DNA of 64,000 nucleotides from a virus. The stretch spans positions 1 through 64,000 of IMG/VR virus record IMGVR_UViG_3300025646_000037; one strand, written 5' to 3'. Positions 1 through 8,085 of the stretch are shown piece after piece (position 1 is the first letter of the stretch; the number at the start of each line of letters is the position of its first letter). The notes under the pieces are model-generated. The model worked only from the letters and a program-made list of their open reading frames with translations. It searched no databases and was not told the origin of the DNA. A program made the translations under genes and the position numbers.

Positions 1-120
1 ACTAACAAAAGGTATGCCCATTAAAAATGCACCCAGGGTTGGCGACTTGTGTACCAGTGTACTAACTATGCCTATTAGTGCGCCGCCTATTAGGCTTTTA
101 ATTAAGATATCTATAATCAT
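1..120 (-). CDS. Small integral membrane protein, 3' end beyond window
   Basis: The ORF opens at ATG 118-120 and stays open for 40 codons to the window edge, so only the N-terminus is visible. It begins MIIDILIKSLIGGALIG and continues as a hydrophobic, glycine-rich segment with a short KSP turn, as expected for one membrane helix followed by a second. The start overlaps the stop of the upstream kinase gene as ATGA, the same coupling seen along this operon. The pattern (short helix, LGAFLMGIP turn) recalls DUF3147-type small membrane proteins, but that is a weak impression from 40 residues. No function is assigned. Confidence 0.6.
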   Translation of the reverse strand, partial: MIIDILIKSLIGGALIGIVSTLVHKSPTLGAFLMGIPFVS

Positions 121-557
121 TTCTTTTGTTGCATCCAGGGCCAAATGTATTTAGAAACAATTTGCATAAGTTCTTTGTGTGTATCGTCAAACCATTCTGC
201 AACATGATAGTCGTATTCGTTGGGTTGTAAGGGTACAAACATTTTGTTTGTATCTTCGTAACGACCTTCTTTGATTGTATCCATCCAGATAGTAAAGTCA
301 GCACCAAATCCTTTACGTGCTTCTGGTGTAGGTGCAATAAAGTCTGCTACACATATCTTACCTGCTTTAACAATACCATCTGCTAGGTAACGCATACGTA
401 GTGCCTGTCTTTGACGACCTTCTGGTGAAAAATCCCAGTCGTCATATTCTTTTCTTACGGCGTCTGCATTGATGTGTACTGCGCCGATCAGTTGAGCGAA
501 AGGTGTTGCTAGTGTTGTCTTACCCGCCCCAGGTAGCCCGCAAATTAAAATTTTCAT
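117..557 (-). CDS. APS-kinase-like P-loop kinase
   Basis: This 146-aa protein begins MKILICGLPGAGKTT, a Walker A P-loop at residues 7-15. It continues with INADAVR and VADFIAPTPEAR, which resemble the substrate-loop segments of adenylylsulfate kinases (CysC family: ATP-dependent phosphorylation of adenylyl sulfate). It is shorter than cellular CysC (about 200 aa). Small stand-alone kinases of this superfamily can also act on nucleotides or nucleic acid 5' ends, so the substrate is unproven. The start at 557 lies inside the 3' end of the upstream SGNH gene (38-base overlap), and the stop overlaps the next gene as ATGA. It may supply activated sulfate or a phosphorylated intermediate to the surrounding carbohydrate-type operon; that is inference. 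Confidence 0.8.
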   Translation of the reverse strand: MKILICGLPGAGKTTLATPFAQLIGAVHINADAVRKEYDDWDFSPEGRQRQALRMRYLADGIVKAGKICVADFIAPTPEARKGFGADFTIWMDTIKEGRYEDTNKMFVPLQPNEYDYHVAEWFDDTHKELMQIVSKYIWPWMQQKK

Positions 558-1149
558 TGAGATAGTTTTCCATTCGTTTAGCTATTGCTTGATGACCTTC
601 TTCTAAAGGATGTCCGCCCGGTCCTAACGGATGTCCATACGCCATTGCAGTTAGTGGTTCTACAAAATGTTCTGTTAGAATGGCTCCACATACTGTATAA
701 AACATGCTACGCTTTTCTATTATTGTATCCATTGATGTCATTATGAAAGGTTGCTGAATATGTCTTAAGTGATTCTGCAATGCAATAATTTGAGTAAGGG
801 TACGTCGCCATGCGTACTCGTCATCGTAAAATTCTCTGTAGTACTTATCTAGCCACTTCTTGTCGTTGGCATTTAAACGTTTTGTTACAGGGTTAACACC
901 TTGTATAGTATCATCTATCTTTAAGTCCAGTCTACCAGGATCTGTCCACTGTACTATTATAACATCAAACCTTTCCCAGGCAGTACGTTCCATAGAGGTA
1001 GTGAATATGTAGTCATTACTAGCACCCGACTTTCCTAAGTTTAGGACGTCTATCCCATAAAAACAGTCGGCTAATAAACTAGGCCATGCTTTTCTAGTGT
1101 CGTCTAGTTCTTCCCCGTAGGTAAAACTATCGCCTATACATAAAATCAT
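520..1149 (-). CDS. SGNH/GDSL-family hydrolase (copy 1 of 3)
   Basis: This 209-aa protein has the SGNH hydrolase layout. Block I is IGDSFTYG with the nucleophile Ser8, a GxxN-like segment is SGASND around residues 42-46, and a late histidine block is HPLEEGHQ near the C-terminus. SGNH enzymes are esterases, lipases or carbohydrate O-deacetylases. Phage members often trim acetyl or acyl groups from glycans. There is no signal peptide, so action in the infected cell or on a virion glycan is more likely than secretion. It is followed by the kinase gene and preceded by a 33-codon ORF, both overlapping. Its block-I spacing and WPSLLA segment match the hydrolase at 1222-2013, so the two are probably paralogs. 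Confidence 0.8.
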   Translation of the reverse strand: MILCIGDSFTYGEELDDTRKAWPSLLADCFYGIDVLNLGKSGASNDYIFTTSMERTAWERFDVIIVQWTDPGRLDLKIDDTIQGVNPVTKRLNANDKKWLDKYYREFYDDEYAWRRTLTQIIALQNHLRHIQQPFIMTSMDTIIEKRSMFYTVCGAILTEHFVEPLTAMAYGHPLGPGGHPLEEGHQAIAKRMENYLNENFNLRATWGG

Positions 1150-1247
1150 TTGTAGATAAAAGGATCTCTTTTACGAAGTTCTTTAAGTTTTTTGCGATAT
1201 GCTCGTTCTAACTTGATTCTGTTAATTAGATTGCGTAACCATTTCAT
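1146..1247 (-). CDS. 33-aa basic mini-protein
   Basis: This short ORF starts at ATG 1245-1247 and stops with TGA at 1146-1148. It begins MKWLRNLINR, is rich in Lys and Arg, and ends RDPFIYK. Its stop overlaps the start of the downstream SGNH gene as ATGA, and its start lies inside the 3' end of the upstream SGNH gene. That is exactly the overlap architecture of its larger neighbours and the main reason to believe it is real. The protein is predicted to be one amphipathic basic helix. I do not recognise a function. It could be a nucleic-acid- or membrane-binding micro-protein. A substrate peptide for the radical-SAM enzymes of this operon is conceivable but has no direct support. Confidence 0.6.
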   Translation of the reverse strand: MKWLRNLINRIKLERAYRKKLKELRKRDPFIYK

Positions 1248-2013
1248 TGAAGGTGTCCCTTATAAGTTCTGCGGCATCCTTATGTGCCGACTCCTGTGGA
1301 TGTGTTGTATACATAGGATATTTATTTTCTACTGCCCACTGATAAAAACCTCTTGGTGCCACAGTCTCACCTTGATGACTGCCTTTGGGGAACCAGTAAA
1401 ACTTTGACCAGTCTATACTGTAATAAACAGCGGCAATAGTATCGTCTGTGTGTAAGTTGTAGTTGTCCATTATACAGTTATCAACTGCTGTAAACATATA
1501 GGGTATGCCCACAATTTTTAGGAACATTTGCAAATATAGAATCTCTTTAAGAGTGCTATACTGCGCCCAGTAGTTATTTGATCCTACATGTTTATAAAAA
1601 GTGTCTGCAAACTCTGCTGTCCCAGACTCTATTGCTGTTACTGTGTGTTCTTTATGCATATCAAGTTGATCTTCATCTTGAGTAAAGAACATATCTGTTA
1701 CATCTTGTTTAGTTGTCCAGGGAGTAATTGTATGCCAGGGACTTTTACGTTGTCCTGTATCATAGTCAAACTGAAACTCGTACCTGCCGGGGAAAGTCCA
1801 CTGTACAATCACACCACATTTACCTACCTGACTAATCTTGTTTATAACTGTACGGGCAATAGCATCGTTACTATAGCCTCCCCAGGCTACACAATGGTAA
1901 TCATGCTCTTTTGCTAATAGTGCGGGCCACGTACTTAGGCTGTGATCTACGTTGTCACAGTCTTTTAGTTCGCTACCAAAAACTAAACTACAACCGCCTG
2001 CTACTATAATCAT
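1222..2013 (-). CDS. SGNH-like hydrolase (copy 2 of 3), Cys in place of the GDS aspartate
   Basis: This 263-aa protein begins MIIVAGGCSLVFGSEL, which aligns with block I of SGNH hydrolases but reads GCS rather than GDS, keeping Ser9. WGGYSND matches the Gly/Asn oxyanion block, and HPQESAHKDAAELI supplies the C-terminal His block. Nucleophile and histidine are therefore retained and it may still be a hydrolase, although the aspartate is missing. STWPALLA parallels WPSLLA of copy 1. It overlaps the unknown 384-aa gene upstream by 26 bases and the 33-aa ORF downstream. Role inferred: ester or acyl trimming in the glycan or natural-product-like pathway of this operon. Confidence 0.75.
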   Translation of the reverse strand: MIIVAGGCSLVFGSELKDCDNVDHSLSTWPALLAKEHDYHCVAWGGYSNDAIARTVINKISQVGKCGVIVQWTFPGRYEFQFDYDTGQRKSPWHTITPWTTKQDVTDMFFTQDEDQLDMHKEHTVTAIESGTAEFADTFYKHVGSNNYWAQYSTLKEILYLQMFLKIVGIPYMFTAVDNCIMDNYNLHTDDTIAAVYYSIDWSKFYWFPKGSHQGETVAPRGFYQWAVENKYPMYTTHPQESAHKDAAELIRDTFNEMVTQSN

Positions 2014-3142
2014 AACCTGGTTTCATCATTTCTATTTGATTGTGTTTGTAGTCATGGTCTGACCAACAATAGTCAAACTCTCCAACTACATCATCTATTT
2101 CTATTCTTGCTATGTCTAAGTGTTTGCTTAGGTGTTGCCATACAGTTTGTGGATGTACGGTACCAAATGCTGAACGTAGATCAATCTCGCCTAAGTGTAA
2201 GTATCCTAGACTTAGTGAGCTATCTTCTGGATTCATGTTGTTGTCATCTAGCCACTTGTCAAACTCTGCCATTTGTTTGTTGTGCCATTCAAAGTCGCCT
2301 CCACGAACTATGTCAACACCCCACTCTACATCAAACTCACCTGACCAATACTGTAAGTGTGTGATTGCTTCACATACTGTGTCTGTCAGTTTGGGTGCGT
2401 GTTCGTCTCTAAACACTTCCATTAGTGTTTTGCCTATTTGTGTCCAGTGCATATAGACATTACCAAACTTTCTGTCGTAGCCGTTGTCTAAAAAACCTTG
2501 TCTATGTTCACTGCGTAACTTAAATCTATCTGCATGCAGGAATGTTGTTATTTGACTAGGTCGGACAAATTGTGGAGTAGTTGCCAGTTTACGTTGACTT
2601 AGCACTAGACTTTCTAGTTCGTGACAGATATTGTTTAACTGTCTAATAGCATACTTTGTTTCGTAGTCTGCTACCTTATAGTACTCGCTAAGTCCTTCTA
2701 CTGTGCCTTGTAGTACTTCAAAGTGATTGTGCAACTTGTTCATTACTTCATGCTTGATGCCTAGTCCTAGATTAGCATCATCATACCCTACAGGATACTC
2801 GTCGCCAAAACGTACTACGTCAGGAGTAAAGTAATCTTCAATTACATAACTGTCTAGTCCCATGTGTTGCCACTGTCCACTAGCATTGAACATGTTAATT
2901 TGAAATACTACTTGGTTAAGTTCATTGCATAGATAGTTTAAGTTACGTGGACTATGTGGGAAGCCCATAAAACAAAAGTTTTTCTCTAATAACTTTTTAT
3001 TACGCAACTCATGCTTCAGTGCTGATCGCCAGTCTTGTGCAAGTCTGGTATCATTTAAGATAATGTCGTAGTCTAGTGTTTGTTTCTTCTGAAACGGATT
3101 GCGCAGTACTACTTTAACTTTGGATTGATTCCCACCACTCAT
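1988..3142 (-). CDS. Conserved-looking protein of unknown function (384 aa)
   Basis: This is a soluble-looking 384-aa protein with no signal peptide, membrane helix or cofactor motif that I recognise. It is rich in His, Trp and Tyr, with a long central helical part (roughly residues 130-200) and a mixed C-terminal part. The N-terminus carries KVVLRNPFQKKQTLDY and LLEKNFCFMGFPHSPRN. It overlaps both the radical-SAM gene upstream (29 bases) and the SGNH gene downstream (26 bases), so it is a regular operon member. It may be an enzyme or partner acting with one of them, but I cannot name a family. Confidence 0.85.
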   Translation of the reverse strand: MSGGNQSKVKVVLRNPFQKKQTLDYDIILNDTRLAQDWRSALKHELRNKKLLEKNFCFMGFPHSPRNLNYLCNELNQVVFQINMFNASGQWQHMGLDSYVIEDYFTPDVVRFGDEYPVGYDDANLGLGIKHEVMNKLHNHFEVLQGTVEGLSEYYKVADYETKYAIRQLNNICHELESLVLSQRKLATTPQFVRPSQITTFLHADRFKLRSEHRQGFLDNGYDRKFGNVYMHWTQIGKTLMEVFRDEHAPKLTDTVCEAITHLQYWSGEFDVEWGVDIVRGGDFEWHNKQMAEFDKWLDDNNMNPEDSSLSLGYLHLGEIDLRSAFGTVHPQTVWQHLSKHLDIARIEIDDVVGEFDYCWSDHDYKHNQIEMMKPGYDYSSRRL

Positions 3143-4433
3143 GTACTTCTGGTCTCTCTTTTAGAATATCATTTATAGTTATAGAACTTTCACGTATAGA
3201 CTCTAATTGTAGCATACGACGTTTACCTTTTGCAAGTCCTTGTTCGTATTGATCGGGCCATTGTTCTGCAAATGTTGGTCTGTTTTTAAGTTGTTCTAGT
3301 ACATCACGTAGTGCGCCTGTTGTTTTTGGTGTTAATTCATCCACCCATTTATCCAATACAGTCCTTGGCAATGCTAGTGGGCTCATAACAATATCTGGTG
3401 TAAAACTAAAAATAACTTTTGCTAAAATGTCTACACCATTTTGGTGTGCAAAGTCAACCATGCGTTCCACTTCAAACATACCCGGTAGTGTGAGTGTAAA
3501 GTCTACACGTAGTTGTCTACTATGCTTGGTAATGTCTTTGACTTGTTTAAAGTTTTCTACCCATTGTTTCCAGTTTAAGCCTGTACGTATATATTCACCT
3601 ATATCGCCAGTGCCATCAATACTTGCGCATACTTGCCAGTCACGTAGTTTAGTTAATATGTCACTACACAAGTTTGTGCCTTTGTAGTTGACTCTACTTA
3701 GGTTAGTGTTATAACGTGCGTAGACTTTTGGGCCATCACCTTGTTCTACTATCTGCTTCATGTACTTCCAATGTTGCTCGTACATTAAAGGTTCACCACC
3801 TACCCAATATATTTCTTCTACTCTGCTTTCGTTAACTGCTTGTGCAAACTCACGTTCTATTTGTTCGTCTTGGTACTTAGATATCTGTTTGCGTATCTCT
3901 GGTTTCATCCAGTTGTTTTTAGGATTGGACCAGTCCACCATTTCATGCTGTCGTTGTTCTGTTTCCCAACTAGAACTTAACATGTCTCCACAAGTACGAC
4001 ATTTAAAGTTACAGAGGTTACTAAATCTATAATCAAAACTAATCGGCTTCATTGATGTAGATCCATCGTAGCTGGTCATCCAGGACACACTACTGAACTT
4101 GTGCTTAAACAAGTTCCAAAAATAATCACGATATACATCTGTGTTTAATAATTTATTATTACATACTTCACACTCGGGTAGGGTCTCCCCATGCATCATT
4201 CTTCTGCGTACACTACGCATGTGTTCGCCGTTCCACCATTCTTCTAGTGACTCTGGCGTATACTCGCCGGTACCTGCTTTGGTATCTATGTATTGTTCGA
4301 AGTTTTGAGCAGGCTCCCTAGAAGCACAACACATACGACGTTCAGTTTGTGGACTAAGATAAGTGTGAGTCCAGGGAGCCATACAGAAGCTAGGACTTGG
4401 TTCTGTTAAGTATTTTAACGGAAACACTTTCAT
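3114..4433 (-). CDS. Radical SAM/twitch-type enzyme, subfamily A (A1)
   Basis: This 439-aa protein has the radical SAM cluster motif CNFKCRTC (Cys141, 145, 148), which binds the [4Fe-4S] cluster that reductively cleaves SAM, and the GGEP SAM-contact motif at about 212-215. An N-terminal cysteine set (Cys17 in FCMAPWTH, Cys35-36, then CEVC at 88-91) resembles the auxiliary-cluster cysteines of SPASM/twitch proteins, but placed before the barrel. SPASM/twitch enzymes modify peptides or oxidise sugars and aminocyclitols. It follows another radical SAM gene by 8 bases and overlaps the unknown 384-aa gene. The substrate is unknown. Subfamily A (this gene, 8078-9286 and 9273-10721) is defined by the CxxPW...CC start and a CRxCG core. 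Confidence 0.9.
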   Translation of the reverse strand: MKVFPLKYLTEPSPSFCMAPWTHTYLSPQTERRMCCASREPAQNFEQYIDTKAGTGEYTPESLEEWWNGEHMRSVRRRMMHGETLPECEVCNNKLLNTDVYRDYFWNLFKHKFSSVSWMTSYDGSTSMKPISFDYRFSNLCNFKCRTCGDMLSSSWETEQRQHEMVDWSNPKNNWMKPEIRKQISKYQDEQIEREFAQAVNESRVEEIYWVGGEPLMYEQHWKYMKQIVEQGDGPKVYARYNTNLSRVNYKGTNLCSDILTKLRDWQVCASIDGTGDIGEYIRTGLNWKQWVENFKQVKDITKHSRQLRVDFTLTLPGMFEVERMVDFAHQNGVDILAKVIFSFTPDIVMSPLALPRTVLDKWVDELTPKTTGALRDVLEQLKNRPTFAEQWPDQYEQGLAKGKRRMLQLESIRESSITINDILKERPEVHEWWESIQS

Positions 4434-4441
4434 ATTCGTAT

Positions 4442-5815
4442 TTACACTATTAGGTAGGGAAATAGCACTCTCCAGTTAGTTTGTCTACGTCTATCCAGTT
4501 CGTCCAGATATACGTGTAGATTTTCAATTTGTTTATAGTCGTGCGTTGTGTGACTTTTAAGTTGCGCTTCAAGTCCTTGTAGTCTAGTGAACACTTCTTT
4601 TTGCTCTGTTGTATCTGATCGCATCACGCTATAGATAGATTTAAAATCTTCTTCCCACATATCGTAAGCAAATATTTTAGGGTGCTGGTACTGCTCTGGA
4701 CCTATATAAAATTCAAAGTAATGTCCTATGTGCTTTTGCTGATTGTATTTGTTTACAACTTTAATTAGTTCAGGCATAGTTTTAATAGTCATATTAGTGA
4801 TTGACTGATTAATGTTCAGTGTTAGCCAATCTCCTTGTTCACTGGCCCATGCTAATCTTTGTTCAAATAGTTCTAAGTCTAATCCATATCTGACATATTG
4901 CTGTTGTGGGCCCCAGCAGTCAATACTTGCTGTAAGGTCAAATCCTTTTATAGGCAAGTTACGTATTCTTTCTATGTACAACTGCCAGTATTTTTCTGGA
5001 GCATTCATATTACTGAAGATACATAACTTTAAATCTTTATTGGGTTTACGTTCTAATATGTCTAAAACGTCCGTCATTAATTTATGCTGTATAAACGTCT
5101 CACCGCCAAGTAGGTGTAGTCTACGTAAGTGATGTACATTATCGGTTAACCATTCTAAAAATTTAGCGTATAACTCTTTGTTATCTTGTTTATTTGTTAG
5201 TGTATCTTTTAGCCAAACACCCTTTTGCCTAAACTCTCCGTATCTGTGGTTCTCTTGTTCAATCTTGCTACTTAGATTACTGTTACAATATATACAACTT
5301 AAGTTACAAGTATTGTCAGCAAATATTTCTTGTATTCTTTGTGTCACTACAACTGCATTTAAATCTCCATTTTCAACTTCCTCAGGCGTTAATCCTGGTA
5401 TGAGATTATTATGATGCCTATCACTATGCCCACCGGCTTGTTCAATATCTCTACAATATTCACAGCCACCTCCAGGCCAACGACCTTCTAACATGTCCTT
5501 ACGTGCTTGTATTTTGTTTGGACCATTATGTAAATTAAAATCTTTTACACTAACTTTATCCCAGCCTGCTCTATGGCAACTACTGGCTGTGCCTTCATTT
5601 AACCATAGCGTGTTCCAGGTCCATTTGCTCTGACATGCAGTCGTAGTTTTAATAGGAAAATACTTTCCTTGTGTACAAAACATTTCAGTAAATTCGTCTA
5701 ACTCTTTGTCTACTTCACTTATGCCTGTGTAAGCGCCTGATAGATATTCGTCCCAAGAAGGCCAACTGTCCCCTCGGTGCGCATTGTAGTCATTAATGTC
5801 TATCTTGTCTCTCAT
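4442..5815 (-). CDS. Radical SAM/twitch-type enzyme, subfamily B (B1)
   Basis: This 457-aa protein has CNLSCIYC (Cys170, 174, 177) as the radical SAM [4Fe-4S] motif and LLGGET at about 235-240 in place of GGEP. N-terminal auxiliary cysteines are Cys61 (CQSKW), Cys80 (SSCH) and CEYC (118-121), the subfamily B pattern shared with 10718-12067 and 12054-13424. The first 30 residues carry GDSWPSWDEYLSG, which is almost repeated at the N-terminus of the subfamily A protein at 9273-10721. Its start overlaps the stop of the SGNH gene upstream by 4 bases. Reaction unknown; a redox or C-H activation step on a sugar or peptide is the family expectation. Confidence 0.9.
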   Translation of the reverse strand: MRDKIDINDYNAHRGDSWPSWDEYLSGAYTGISEVDKELDEFTEMFCTQGKYFPIKTTTACQSKWTWNTLWLNEGTASSCHRAGWDKVSVKDFNLHNGPNKIQARKDMLEGRWPGGGCEYCRDIEQAGGHSDRHHNNLIPGLTPEEVENGDLNAVVVTQRIQEIFADNTCNLSCIYCNSNLSSKIEQENHRYGEFRQKGVWLKDTLTNKQDNKELYAKFLEWLTDNVHHLRRLHLLGGETFIQHKLMTDVLDILERKPNKDLKLCIFSNMNAPEKYWQLYIERIRNLPIKGFDLTASIDCWGPQQQYVRYGLDLELFEQRLAWASEQGDWLTLNINQSITNMTIKTMPELIKVVNKYNQQKHIGHYFEFYIGPEQYQHPKIFAYDMWEEDFKSIYSVMRSDTTEQKEVFTRLQGLEAQLKSHTTHDYKQIENLHVYLDELDRRRQTNWRVLFPYLIV

Positions 5816-6486
5816 GATATTAGGTTATAATAATAGTCTGCTACTCGTTCGTGTACGTCAGTGTCTTGTATGTGATAGTAGGGTCTGTGTTTTTTCGTAG
5901 TGTAGTAGTCCCACAAGTTAAATGCACTCTTATGTGCTATATAGTTTTCAAAATATGCAGTAGAACTTGCGCCTGTAAAGTTAGTATTCTCAAAGCCACC
6001 TTGATCAAACACAAAAGGTATATTGCTGTCGACCAAATGTTGTAGTGTTGCTTCACATATTAGTTTACTTTTGTATATACTAACATCTAAATCAAAGAAG
6101 TTTTTGTGGTATTCTGTTAGTAACTTTAACTGTGAGTCACTTAAGATAGTTGTGTTATCTAGGCTAAAGATGCTATAACTTGTAAGGTCCGTATCAGTAC
6201 TGGGATCAGCAATGTTAGTATAACGTTGTGACATATCTTTTAGACTAGCAACTGTATGCGGTATATCTTCTCTTGTACTTGTGGTCATTAGATATATTAT
6301 GTAGTCGGGCTTTTGTTTAATAGCGTGGTCTACTTGTGTAGATATTTGTAAGTTACTTGCGCACACTCTAGACAAGTTGGTGACTTGCCAGTTGGATAAC
6401 TTTTTAATTAAAATATCTACCCAACACGCACCGTACTCAGGATCACTATATCCAAAACTGTCACCACAAATGTAAAGGTTTTTCAT
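5812..6486 (-). CDS. SGNH/GDSL-family hydrolase (copy 3 of 3)
   Basis: This 224-aa protein begins MKNLYICGDSFGYSDPEYG, giving a canonical GDS block with Ser10. SRVCASNLQ supplies the Asn block, and a C-terminal DTDVHERVADYY supplies the Asp-His pair. All three catalytic elements of an SGNH hydrolase are therefore visible. It lacks a signal peptide. It overlaps the SDR gene upstream by 26 bases and a radical SAM gene downstream by 4 bases. It is more diverged from copies 1 and 2 than they are from each other. Likely an esterase or deacetylase; substrate unknown. Confidence 0.8.
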   Translation of the reverse strand: MKNLYICGDSFGYSDPEYGACWVDILIKKLSNWQVTNLSRVCASNLQISTQVDHAIKQKPDYIIYLMTTSTREDIPHTVASLKDMSQRYTNIADPSTDTDLTSYSIFSLDNTTILSDSQLKLLTEYHKNFFDLDVSIYKSKLICEATLQHLVDSNIPFVFDQGGFENTNFTGASSTAYFENYIAHKSAFNLWDYYTTKKHRPYYHIQDTDVHERVADYYYNLIS

Positions 6487-7138
6487 TAAAATAGTTATCT
6501 ATTGCGTCAAGTGCTTGATCTTTAGTAAACCAACAAGGCTGTATATTATATGTAGCCTGATTTTTATTACCCGGTAACAATTTAGGATAGTAACGTTCTA
6601 GTACTTCACTGTTAGCAATCGGCTCACTAAAGAAATTGTTTTCTTTTTTAGAAAACTCTAGTGTTAGTTTGCTCATATCAGTATACTGGATAGTAGTTGT
6701 AGGACAAATACTATCTAACCACTGTTGATTTTTCAAATCAAATAGAATGTTTTTTGTAATACTTGGGTGTATTAGTGTACCCAATCTTATAATAGTATGA
6801 TCCTCAATATTACTTTTTACCCATGTCTCCATAAGACGTCTGTTCATACCATATGAAGTATTTGGCTGTGCCAAACAATCTATTGTGCTGATTAGGATAA
6901 ACTTTTTAATATTGCACCTGTCTAATTCATCTAGTATTAGTAGTACGTTCTCTATATCACGTGCTGGGTCGTTTTTTACTTGTACTCTATTTCCAGTGGG
7001 AGCCGCACATACAACTAGGTCAAATTCTCTGTCCCAAAGCCTATGAGTTTGACCTGTGTTTATATAATCATCAAATTTATGCAAGCCACTTACTATACTG
7101 CCTACGAATCCTGTATGACCTATTAGTGCGCTTGACAT
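6461..7138 (-). CDS. NAD(P)-dependent sugar epimerase/reductase-like (extended SDR type)
   Basis: This 225-aa protein opens with a dinucleotide-binding GHTGFVG at about residues 7-13, then an LVVCAAPTGNR strand/loop, LISTIDCL and SYGMNRRLMETWV. In SDR enzymes the last segment holds the YxxxK dyad; here it reads YGMNR, so the lysine is an arginine. It is shorter than usual extended SDRs (about 300 aa), with a reduced substrate domain. The likely role is oxidation/reduction or epimerisation of an NDP-sugar or related substrate, fitting the glycosyltransferase and aminotransferase genes of the operon. It overlaps both neighbours (16 bases upstream, 26 downstream). The Arg substitution leaves activity uncertain. 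Confidence 0.8.
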   Translation of the reverse strand: MSSALIGHTGFVGSIVSGLHKFDDYINTGQTHRLWDREFDLVVCAAPTGNRVQVKNDPARDIENVLLILDELDRCNIKKFILISTIDCLAQPNTSYGMNRRLMETWVKSNIEDHTIIRLGTLIHPSITKNILFDLKNQQWLDSICPTTTIQYTDMSKLTLEFSKKENNFFSEPIANSEVLERYYPKLLPGNKNQATYNIQPCWFTKDQALDAIDNYFNEKPLHLW

Positions 7139-8085
7139 GCAAACTCCAGTATAGGTTTAACAATCTGATTATCAATTATACCATTTAATAAACTGTCACT
7201 ATAAAAATGATTGTAATTATGTTCTATTCGTTTTTCTGTTTCTGTGTCAGTGAACATATTACTATCAGATTTAAAATCTTTATATAACCTATCTAATTCT
7301 TTTTTAATAGCTTCCATTCTAGGTACTTGGTATAAAACGTTATCGTAACTTTCATCTATAATATTATCAAATGTCTCGAATCCAACACTTCTTATACGTT
7401 TCAATATTTTATATGGACCGTAAACAATTAAAGGATGCCTGAATGCAAATGGTTTAAAAGATTTCTCGCTTATGAAGTCTCTTCTCCAAGCATCTGTTTC
7501 AGCCACAATACTAAAGTTGGTACTCGTATACCAGTCAACGTTAACATATCTTTCCCAAACAGGTGCACCCACATAGGTACCTTCATCATCTTTATTTCTA
7601 TCTCCTGCTATGAAATGTCCACGTTCTACGTAACTTATTAAACTATCTTGTTTGTATTCTTCTAAGTTAGCGAACAGCCTATCTCTGTGTTCTCTTATTT
7701 GATGCATAAGACAAAGCAAAAAACGTTTTTTGTCTTGTACAAAGTTTAAGTTTTCGTAACCAAAATATTTGTATGCTAGGATTTCGTTAGCAACAATAAA
7801 GTCATTAGACTTTAACAACATTACATTATTTGCTAAAATGCTACTACCATGATGGTCCCACATATAATCTAGTATCATTTTAAAGCCTGCATTCAACACT
7901 TGCTCTGCTTCTTTAACTGCATCTACAGCATGACTTTGTATGTATATGTGTTCTCTAGGATTATAGTCACTTAAACTATCGCCCTTGTCCATGCGGACTA
8001 GTTCAAACTGTTTTTGTAAATGTGGTCGCCAGATTTCTGTGTTTACAAAACTGGGTGTTCCATATGGCAGTAATAATTTAAGCAT
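7123..8085 (-). CDS. Possible glycosyltransferase-like protein (320 aa)
   Basis: No strict family signature is visible. The C-terminal part carries ISEKSFKPFAFRHPLIVYG followed by a VGFETFDNIIDESYD segment, a pattern I associate with viral and bacterial fucosyltransferase/glycosyltransferase-like proteins in which a Glu-Lys pair contacts the nucleotide. The N-terminal half (RPHLQKQFELVR, ILDYMWDHHG) may be the acceptor-side Rossmann-like domain. It overlaps the radical SAM gene upstream by 8 bases and the SDR gene downstream by 16 bases. Alternative: a phage-specific enzyme of unknown type. The CDS itself is secure; the function is a moderate-to-weak inference. Confidence 0.7.
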   Translation of the reverse strand: MLKLLLPYGTPSFVNTEIWRPHLQKQFELVRMDKGDSLSDYNPREHIYIQSHAVDAVKEAEQVLNAGFKMILDYMWDHHGSSILANNVMLLKSNDFIVANEILAYKYFGYENLNFVQDKKRFLLCLMHQIREHRDRLFANLEEYKQDSLISYVERGHFIAGDRNKDDEGTYVGAPVWERYVNVDWYTSTNFSIVAETDAWRRDFISEKSFKPFAFRHPLIVYGPYKILKRIRSVGFETFDNIIDESYDNVLYQVPRMEAIKKELDRLYKDFKSDSNMFTDTETEKRIEHNYNHFYSDSLLNGIIDNQIVKPILEFACQAH

